From Alphaproteobacteria bacterium (GTDB lineage: Bacteria; Pseudomonadota; Alphaproteobacteria; JAGOMX01), in contig JACVCA010000084.1 of assembly GCA_016742295.1 (NCBI GenBank), positions 1 through 6,187 on the forward strand: a DNA stretch of 6,187 bases, read 5' to 3'. The notes beneath the pieces are model-generated. The model did not search any database, was not told the origin of the DNA, and saw only the letters and a program-made list of their open reading frames with translations. The translations under genes and the position numbers were made by a program. Positions 1-4,720 of this stretch are shown here, one piece after another; positions within the stretch are counted from its first letter, which is position 1, and every line of letters begins with the position of its first letter.

Positions 1-663
1 TTTCAAACCTTTGTAAGACAGGCTGCTGAGCTTGCATTATCTGCAGAAGCCAATATTGAAAAAATGAATTTATTGAATTTTCCGCACACCAATCGTTCAG
101 TTGCAGAAGAACTTAGTCACTTGGTTGCTACTATTGGTGAAAATCTGATGTTGCGTCGTGCTGAAATGTTATCAGTTGGTCAAGGCGTTATTGCAAGTTA
201 TATCCATAACGCAGTTGCTCCAAATTTGGGACGCCTTGGTGTCCTCGTAGCACTTGAGTCTGCTGGGGATAACAATAAATTACAAGAGCTTGGTAAGCAA
301 ATTGCCATGCATATTGCAGCCTCAAGTCCTCAATCTGCGACTATTGAAGATTTAGACCCTCATGTGATTGCTAAAGAGCGTGAATTTTTAATTGAACAAG
401 CGCGTTCTTCAGGACGTGCCGATGATGTAATTGAAAAAATGATTGAGGGTCGTATGCGCAAATTTTACGAACAATCTGTTTTAATTGAGCAAACCTATAT
501 TATGGATGGAGAGAGACAAGTACGCCAAGTCGTTGAAGATAAAGCCAAAGAAATTGGTGCTGCGATTCAATTAAAAGGCTTTGTGCGCTTTGCTCTTGGG
601 GAAGGTATTGAAAAGAAAGAGGGTGATTTTGCTGCTGAAGTTGCAGCAACGCTAGGTCAATAA
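1..663 (+). CDS. tsf: Elongation factor Ts, C-terminal part (5' end outside window)
   Basis: EF-Ts is the cytoplasmic nucleotide-exchange factor that releases GDP from EF-Tu during translation elongation. The frame is open from base 1 and gives 220 residues before TAA. The opening FQTFVRQAAELA matches the stretch that directly follows the TDFVxxNxxF motif of the family, so about 80-90 N-terminal residues (the UBA-like EF-Tu-binding domain and that motif) are inferred to lie upstream. Recognisable family blocks are RSVAEELSHLVATIGENLMLRR, VASYIHNA-like 'IASYIHNAVAPNLGRLGVLV' and, near the end, the EQTYIMD block and the KGFVRFALGEGIEKKE tail. The ATG at 64 is internal, not the start. In bacteria tsf usually follows rpsB; here pyrH follows after 31 bases with no terminator visible between them. 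No odd residues were noted. Identification is very secure; only the 5' extent is unknown. Confidence 0.97.
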   Translation, partial: FQTFVRQAAELALSAEANIEKMNLLNFPHTNRSVAEELSHLVATIGENLMLRRAEMLSVGQGVIASYIHNAVAPNLGRLGVLVALESAGDNNKLQELGKQIAMHIAASSPQSATIEDLDPHVIAKEREFLIEQARSSGRADDVIEKMIEGRMRKFYEQSVLIEQTYIMDGERQVRQVVEDKAKEIGAAIQLKGFVRFALGEGIEKKEGDFAAEVAATLGQ

Positions 664-694
664 TTGGTTTTTGCCTTAGAAAAAGGTCTCTCTG

Positions 695-1423
695 ATGGCA
701 CCCACTGATCTGCCTTATAAGCGCATTCTTTTAAAGCTTTCAGGTGAAGCTTTAATGGGTAGGTTCGACTATGGTTTTGATCCTGAAAATGTTAACCGCA
801 TTGCTTATGATATAAAAAAAGTCCTGGATGATGGCATCGAACTTTGCTTGGTCATAGGCGGCGGTAATATTTTTAGAGGTAATTTAGGAGCAGCCCAAGG
901 GATCGATCGTCCCACTTCTGATGCAATGGGTATGTTAGCAACTGTTATGAACAGTCTGGCAGTTCAAAGTGCGCTTGAAAATATAGGCGTTGCAACTTGT
1001 GTGATGTCAAGCATTGAAATTCACGCTATTTGTGAGCCTTATAATAGGCGTAAGGCATTGCGACATTTAGAAAAAGGTCGTGTGGTTATTTTTGCAGCTG
1101 GTACAGGAAATCCTTATTTTACAACGGATACAGCGGGGGTTTTAAGGGCGTGCGAAATGAACTGTGATGTGTTAGCAAAAGGCACAAAAGTTAACGGTGT
1201 CTATTCTGCTGATCCTATAAAAAATCAAAATGCTAAACATCATCCTTATTTAAGTTATGAAAGGGTATTGCGTGATAACCTAAATGTTATGGATACAACG
1301 GCAGTGACCCTTGCCCTTGAAAATAAGATGCCTCTTATAATATTTTCTATCAAGGAGGCGGGAAATTTCGCAAAAGTACTTCGGAAAGAAGGTATATTTA
1401 GCTATATTCATTCTGAAAACTAA
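695..1423 (+). CDS. pyrH: UMP kinase (uridylate kinase)
   Basis: This enzyme phosphorylates UMP to UDP with ATP in pyrimidine nucleotide synthesis; it is a hexameric cytoplasmic member of the amino-acid-kinase fold, unrelated to eukaryotic UMP/CMP kinases. The product is 242 residues, the normal family length. Visible motifs are the N-terminal nucleotide-binding strand YKRILLKLSGEALMG (8-22), the GGGNIFRG signature (55-62), DRPTSDAMGMLATVMN (71-86), the UMP/ATP-site block GTGNPYFTTDTAGVLRA (136-152), the KVNGVYSADP block (165-174) and MDTTAVTLALEN (199-210). The ATG at 695 is chosen because AAAAGG at 681-686 lies 8 bases upstream and the homology begins just after it. One oddity is N167, where the family nearly always has Asp (KVDGVYxADP). 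The gene lies 31 bases after tsf and 40 before frr, probably in the same transcript. Gram-negative homologues are feedback-inhibited by UTP and activated by GTP; that is family knowledge, not visible here. Confidence 0.97.
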   Translation: MAPTDLPYKRILLKLSGEALMGRFDYGFDPENVNRIAYDIKKVLDDGIELCLVIGGGNIFRGNLGAAQGIDRPTSDAMGMLATVMNSLAVQSALENIGVATCVMSSIEIHAICEPYNRRKALRHLEKGRVVIFAAGTGNPYFTTDTAGVLRACEMNCDVLAKGTKVNGVYSADPIKNQNAKHHPYLSYERVLRDNLNVMDTTAVTLALENKMPLIIFSIKEAGNFAKVLRKEGIFSYIHSEN

Positions 1424-1463
1424 AGTTTTTTAGCTTTAACTAAAAACGATAAAAGGAAAGTTC
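1424..1463. other. AT-rich inverted repeat in the pyrH-frr gap
   Basis: Directly after the pyrH stop, TTTTTAG (1427-1433) pairs perfectly with CTAAAAA (1440-1446) around the 6-base loop CTTTAA. G1425 and C1447 can extend the stem if T1426 bulges. The stem is almost all A-U, so weak. What follows is CGATAAAAGG rather than a U-run, and the frr ribosome binding site AGGA (1454-1457, 6 bases before ATG) comes 7 bases later. It might be an attenuating or RNA-processing stem, or simply chance in AT-rich sequence. Confidence 0.3.
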
Positions 1464-2021
1464 ATGCCTGAGACACTTATGACCGACATAAAAAGAAGAA
1501 TGCAGGGGGCAATTGAGGCTTTATCAAAAGAGCTGGCTGGATTGCGAACCGGCAGAGCTTCGACAGCCCTTATTGAATCTGTAATGGTTGAGGCTTATGG
1601 CAGCCTTATGCCACTTCCCCAAGTGGGGACAGTGAGTGCCCCTGAGGCCCGATTGCTAGTTGTGCAGGTTTGGGATAAAGGGATGGTAAAGGCAGTTGAA
1701 AAAGCCATTCGGGAATCTGGTCTTGGTTTGAATCCCAGTGCTGATGGTCAGATTGTTCGTGTTCCAATGCCTGAGCTTAATGCTGAAAGGCGTGCGGAGC
1801 TTGTGAAAGTTGCGCGTAAGGCTGGAGAGGCTGCTAAAGTTGCAGTTCGCAATATAAGACGTGATGCAATGGAATATCTAAAAGATATGGAGAAGCAAGG
1901 CGAGATCTCGGAAGATGAACATCATCGCGAAGCAGAAAAAGTTCAAACGCTGACGGATGAGAATATTACAAAAATTGACCATGCATTAGACGTCAAAGAA
2001 AAGGATGTCATGCAAGTTTAA
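1464..2021 (+). CDS. frr: Ribosome recycling factor (RRF)
   Basis: RRF works with EF-G (and then IF3) to split the post-termination 70S ribosome so its subunits can be reused; it acts in the cytoplasm. The 185-residue length is exactly the family norm. Domain I (three-helix bundle) is formed by roughly residues 1-30 and 105-185, and domain II (beta sandwich) by roughly 31-104. Visible landmarks are LRTGRAS (27-33), the hinge region, GLNPSADG (88-95), PELNAERRAEL (103-113) and AVRNIRRDA (127-135), which carries the conserved arginines R129 and R132 used in ribosome binding. Residue N106 replaces the Thr usual in PxLTEERR. The ATG at 1464 has a good AGGA site at 1454-1457. The first two thirds of the gene are clearly richer in G+C than its neighbours (about 51% for 1501-1860). 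The stop codon overlaps the uppS start by one base (TAATG). Confidence 0.97.
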   Translation: MPETLMTDIKRRMQGAIEALSKELAGLRTGRASTALIESVMVEAYGSLMPLPQVGTVSAPEARLLVVQVWDKGMVKAVEKAIRESGLGLNPSADGQIVRVPMPELNAERRAELVKVARKAGEAAKVAVRNIRRDAMEYLKDMEKQGEISEDEHHREAEKVQTLTDENITKIDHALDVKEKDVMQV

Positions 2022-2770
2022 TGAAAGCTGTTAAAGTGTTGGATCAAATTTCGGGAATTGATGGTGCGGCAGTTCCCAAACATATTGCTATTATTATGGA
2101 TGGCAATGGGCGCTGGGCGAATGCACGTGGATTGTCACGTCTTGAAGGACACCGGCAAGGCATTGCAGCCTTGCGTCGGACTTTAGAGGCTGCTCGAACA
2201 TTTAATATACGTTATTTGACAGTGTGGGCGTTTTCCACAGAAAATTGGCGCAGGCCCTTAACGGAAGTCAACGGTCTTCTGGCTTTATTTCGGCATTATA
2301 TTAAAAAGGAACTTGTTGAACTGCATCAAAACGGCATTAATCTACAATTTATTGGCCGACGGACAGATCTTCCAGCTGATATACTGAGTATGATGAACCA
2401 TGCGGAACAAGTGACGAAAGATAACTCCTCTTTCTATCTGATCATTGCATTCAATTATGGCGGAAGAGACGATATTGTCAGATCAGTAAAGAGGATTGCC
2501 CAACAGGTGCAAGAAGGCGTTTTATTGCCTGAAGACATTAATGAAGAACTTTTAAGTATTCAGCTTTCCACAGCTTCTGTTCCTGACCCTGACATGATGA
2601 TTCGAACAGGGGGAGAGACACGTATAAGCAACTTTTTGTTATGGCAGTTATCTTATGCAGAATTAATTTTTACGGAAACATATTGGCCTGATTTCAATAA
2701 AGACGACTTAGCTTACGCCATTCAAGAATATCAAAAAAGGGATCGTCGTTACGGTGCACTTAACTCTTAA
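2021..2770 (+). CDS. uppS: Undecaprenyl diphosphate synthase (cis-prenyltransferase)
   Basis: This enzyme condenses eight isopentenyl diphosphates onto farnesyl diphosphate in cis to make the C55 lipid carrier for peptidoglycan and other surface polymers; it is a membrane-associated cytoplasmic dimer. The product is 249 residues, normal for the family. Visible motifs are MDGNGRWA (26-33) with the catalytic/Mg-binding Asp27, the GHR block (43-45), FSTENWRRP (71-79), FNYGGRDDIV (144-153) and the C-terminal block with IRTGGE (194-199), RISNFLLWQ (201-209) and Glu214 of YAE. All expected catalytic residues are present. The ATG at 2021 shares its A with the frr TAA. The nearest purine-rich site (AAGGA, 2001-2005) is 15 bases away, too far for a normal ribosome binding site. 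Initiation therefore probably depends on ribosomes finishing frr. The 3' end overlaps cdsA by 17 bases. The gene needs an isoprenoid supply, relevant to the missing dxr downstream. Confidence 0.96.
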   Translation: MKAVKVLDQISGIDGAAVPKHIAIIMDGNGRWANARGLSRLEGHRQGIAALRRTLEAARTFNIRYLTVWAFSTENWRRPLTEVNGLLALFRHYIKKELVELHQNGINLQFIGRRTDLPADILSMMNHAEQVTKDNSSFYLIIAFNYGGRDDIVRSVKRIAQQVQEGVLLPEDINEELLSIQLSTASVPDPDMMIRTGGETRISNFLLWQLSYAELIFTETYWPDFNKDDLAYAIQEYQKRDRRYGALNS

Positions 2771-3464
2771 AAAAAATAATTTTCTTCTGCGTCTGATTTC
2801 AACCCTTGTTCTCTTTCCCTTGGGGGTGTTTATACTTTGTAAGAGCGGACATTATACAGATGTTCTTTTGGCTATTGTAACAGTTTTATCTTTACATGAA
2901 TGGATCAGACTTTGCTTACATAGTAGCATGTATGCTTTGAAAAAATTAGTCTGGCTGACATCTGGGACTCTTTATATTTTTTATGCGTGTTATCTTTTTT
3001 GGACATTTAACGCAGACATGCAAATCTATTTTTCAGTATTAGTGTGTTTAACCGATATCGGGGGTTATATTGTTGGACGGTGGTTAAAAGGGCCTAAACT
3101 TGCTGTAAAAATCAGTCCTAACAAAACTTGGTCGGGAGCTTTGGGAGGAGTTATTTTAACTGCTGTAGTTTTACTAGGAATTAGGTATTTTTTTGGAGAA
3201 GCAGGACAGAAGCACAGTCCTAAAGAATTTATCTATACCTCCGGTATCGTTATTTTCTTAAGTAGTATGGCTCAAGCGGGCGATCTTCTTCAGTCCTGGT
3301 GTAAACGTCAATTCGGTGTCAAAGATAGTGGGAAATTAATCCCAGGCCATGGAGGTATATTAGATAGGCTAGATGGTTTTTTCGCGGTATCACTGGCAGC
3401 AGGCTTAATTTTATATATTCTTAAGCAACCTTTTTATAAATATATCTATATTTTAAACTCCTGA
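2754..3464 (+). CDS. cdsA: Phosphatidate cytidylyltransferase (CDP-diacylglycerol synthase)
   Basis: CdsA converts phosphatidic acid and CTP to CDP-diacylglycerol, the branch point of phospholipid synthesis, in the inner membrane. The 236-residue product is hydrophobic with about seven predicted membrane segments (roughly 12-29, 34-50, 66-83, 91-108, 127-147, 158-176, 207-224). Family marks are DIGGYIVGR (101-109), KISPNKTWSGALGG (119-132) and the C-terminal signature from S181 to D207, containing KR, KDSGKLIPGHGG and DRLD. The metal-binding aspartates in KDSG and DRLD are present. Oddities are that it is shorter than the 285-residue E. coli enzyme, with the shortening mostly before DIGGY, and that the signature begins GDLLQSWCKR where E. 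coli has GDLTESMFKR, so the usual Glu is Gln180 and position 183 is Cys. The start is GTG at 2754, inside the uppS end; AAGG at 2737-2740 is 13 bases away, so coupling to uppS translation is likely. Base composition is low (about 30-33% G+C in 2881-3000). Confidence 0.95.
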   Translation: MHLTLKKNNFLLRLISTLVLFPLGVFILCKSGHYTDVLLAIVTVLSLHEWIRLCLHSSMYALKKLVWLTSGTLYIFYACYLFWTFNADMQIYFSVLVCLTDIGGYIVGRWLKGPKLAVKISPNKTWSGALGGVILTAVVLLGIRYFFGEAGQKHSPKEFIYTSGIVIFLSSMAQAGDLLQSWCKRQFGVKDSGKLIPGHGGILDRLDGFFAVSLAAGLILYILKQPFYKYIYILNS

Positions 3465-3465
3465 C

Positions 3466-3494
3466 TTGCCAAAAGTGCAGAACATTTCTAAACT
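3466..3494 (+). promoter_or_regulatory. Candidate sigma70-type promoter for rseP-bamA
   Basis: Immediately after the cdsA stop, TTGCCA (3466-3471) is one base off the TTGACA -35 consensus. It is followed by a 17-base spacer and TAAACT (3489-3494), four of six matches to the TATAAT -10 box. Transcription would start near 3500 and leave a leader of about 48 bases before the rseP ATG at 3549. The optimal spacing and the location at the only sizeable gap in the cluster support it, but short matches of this kind also occur by chance. No operator or heat-shock/envelope-stress element is recognised. Confidence 0.38.
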
Positions 3495-3508
3495 CGCTCA
3501 ACAACCCC

Positions 3509-3531
3509 ACGGCGTCCAGATAAAGCGTCGT
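3509..3531 (+). other. Small stem-loop in the rseP leader
   Basis: ACGGCG (3509-3514) can pair with CGTCGT (3526-3531), six base pairs including one G-U, around an 11-base loop. It lies between the candidate promoter and the rseP ribosome binding site, and three U residues complete at 3531-3533. It could be a leader structure affecting rseP translation or a weak pausing/termination stem after cdsA; the U-run is too short for a convincing intrinsic terminator. Confidence 0.25.
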
Positions 3532-3536
3532 TTATG

Positions 3537-3542
3537 AAAGGA
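3537..3542 (+). promoter_or_regulatory. Ribosome binding site that sets the rseP start
   Basis: AAAGGA lies 6 bases before the ATG at 3549. It sits inside the first codons of the longer possible reading that starts at ATG 3534, and no purine-rich site is seen upstream of 3534 (GTCGTTT precedes it). This favours 3549 as the true start and shortens the protein by five residues. Confidence 0.7.
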
Positions 3543-3548
3543 TTACCA

Positions 3549-4703
3549 ATGTCATTTGAATGGCTTTACTTATATGCTCTGCCTTTTATGGCAATTCTCA
3601 CCACAATTGTTTTTTTCCATGAATTAGGACACTACCTTGCTGCTCGTTACAATGATGTAAAAGTTGATGTATTTTCAATTGGGTTTGGTCCCGAGCTCTT
3701 TGGTTTTACCAGTCGCACAGGAACACGTTGGAAGTTTTGCCTTTTGCCTTTAGGGGGCTACGTTAAAATGGCCAGTGATATGAATGCGGCAAGTCAACCA
3801 GATATGCAGAAAATTAACGAGATGACCGAAGAAGAAAAGGCAGGTTCGCTTTTCCATAAAACAGTTTGGCAGAGAATTCAAATTTCTGCGGCAGGACCCA
3901 TTGCGAACTATATTTTTGCAATTGTGGTGCTTGGAGGGTTATATGCGACCTCAGGCCAACGTGTGCCCGTTGAAGAGGCCAAAATAGGGCATATAGCTGC
4001 TGACAGTGCTGCAGAAATTGCAGGCCTTAAAATGGATGATCAAGTCATTCAGATTAATGAGCAAAAAGTAAAGTCTTTTGAAGACATGCGGCAGATTATT
4101 AAAGTGCATCCAGGTGAAGCATTAAAACTTTTGGTAGTCAGGGGCGATCAACAGCTATCCCTTACCTTAACGCCACAGGCTCAAGAAAGTATTGATAAAG
4201 AAGGAAAAAAGACTGTGATTGGAGTACTTGGGGTCGGGGTAGGAATGACTAAGGTGCGTCGAAGTCTCTTTACGGCTGGAGTCTATGCTGTTCAAGATAC
4301 TTTGGATGTGACGTGGGCTACGATAAAAGGTATCGGACAGATGATTGGGGGGCAACGCTCAACTGATGGATTGAGCGGGCCTATTGGTATTGCGCAGATG
4401 ACTGGGAAAATAGCAACCACGGATATATCGACCTTCCTCTGGTTTATGGCGTTTTTGTCAATTAATTTAGGTTTAATTAACTTTATGCCGGTTCCTATGC
4501 TAGATGGTGGGCACTTGCTATTTTATTTTATTGAAGCTGTGCGAGGCAAACCATTAACTGAAAAAGCTCAAGAATATGGATTTAGGCTTGGCTTTGCTCT
4601 TGTGTTGTGCTTAATGCTCTTAAGCACCTGGAATGATCTTGTCCGTCTAGAAGTTATCCAATCGATCAAAAATTGGATGAGCTTTGCTTTCACGAATAAG
4701 TAA
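3549..4703 (+). CDS. rseP: RseP-family site-2 zinc metalloprotease
   Basis: This inner-membrane protease cuts transmembrane segments of substrates such as anti-sigma factors and remnant signal peptides (regulated intramembrane proteolysis). From ATG 3549 it has 384 residues. The first membrane helix carries the zinc motif HELGH (24-28). It is followed by the conserved FSIGFGPELF (42-51) and LPLGGYVKM (66-74), then GPIANYIFA (116-124). A single PDZ domain spans about 142-210, SGPIGIA lies at 276-282, and the second active-site helix carries NLGLINFMPVPMLDGGHL (306-323) with the third zinc ligand Asp in LDGG. All catalytic residues are intact. One PDZ domain and about 380 residues are usual for alphaproteobacterial homologues; the E. 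coli protein has two PDZ domains and 450 residues. The five-residue-longer reading from ATG 3534 lacks a ribosome binding site. In many relatives dxr lies between cdsA and this gene, but not here. bamA follows after 17 bases, fitting a shared envelope-maintenance unit. The substrate cannot be told from this window. Confidence 0.96.
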   Translation: MSFEWLYLYALPFMAILTTIVFFHELGHYLAARYNDVKVDVFSIGFGPELFGFTSRTGTRWKFCLLPLGGYVKMASDMNAASQPDMQKINEMTEEEKAGSLFHKTVWQRIQISAAGPIANYIFAIVVLGGLYATSGQRVPVEEAKIGHIAADSAAEIAGLKMDDQVIQINEQKVKSFEDMRQIIKVHPGEALKLLVVRGDQQLSLTLTPQAQESIDKEGKKTVIGVLGVGVGMTKVRRSLFTAGVYAVQDTLDVTWATIKGIGQMIGGQRSTDGLSGPIGIAQMTGKIATTDISTFLWFMAFLSINLGLINFMPVPMLDGGHLLFYFIEAVRGKPLTEKAQEYGFRLGFALVLCLMLLSTWNDLVRLEVIQSIKNWMSFAFTNK

Positions 4704-4711
4704 AATAGGGT

Positions 4712-4718
4712 AGGTGGG
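4712..4718 (+). promoter_or_regulatory. Ribosome binding site supporting the TTG start of bamA
   Basis: AGGTGGG differs by one base from AGGAGG over its first six positions. Counted from the AGG at 4712-4714 the gap to the TTG at 4721 is 6 bases. An in-frame TAG at 4706-4708 closes the frame just upstream, so the start must lie after it, and no ATG or GTG lies between that stop and the signal peptide. The site therefore supports initiation at TTG. Confidence 0.65.
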
Positions 4719-4720
4719 TC

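Noticed and set aside
64..663. A 199-residue reading starting at ATG 64 as the full EF-Ts gene
   Set aside because: The same frame is open back to base 1 and encodes EF-Ts-like sequence there; the true start is upstream of the window.
1425..1447. Intrinsic terminator after pyrH
   Set aside because: The stem is almost purely A-U and is followed by CGATAAAAGG, not a U-run; frr follows closely, so read-through is expected.
3466..3537. A TTG-initiated 23-codon small gene between cdsA and rseP
   Set aside because: It has no ribosome binding site, overlaps the candidate promoter and the rseP region, and has no recognisable product; it is mentioned only as a possible gene remnant.
3534..3548. Five extra N-terminal residues of RseP (start at 3534)
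   Set aside because: There is no ribosome binding site upstream, whereas AAAGGA inside this stretch serves the ATG at 3549.
4167..4355. A 62-codon open frame on the - strand inside rseP
   Set aside because: It lies wholly antisense to the well-conserved PDZ and following region of rseP, has no recognisable motif or ribosome binding site, and is expected by chance.
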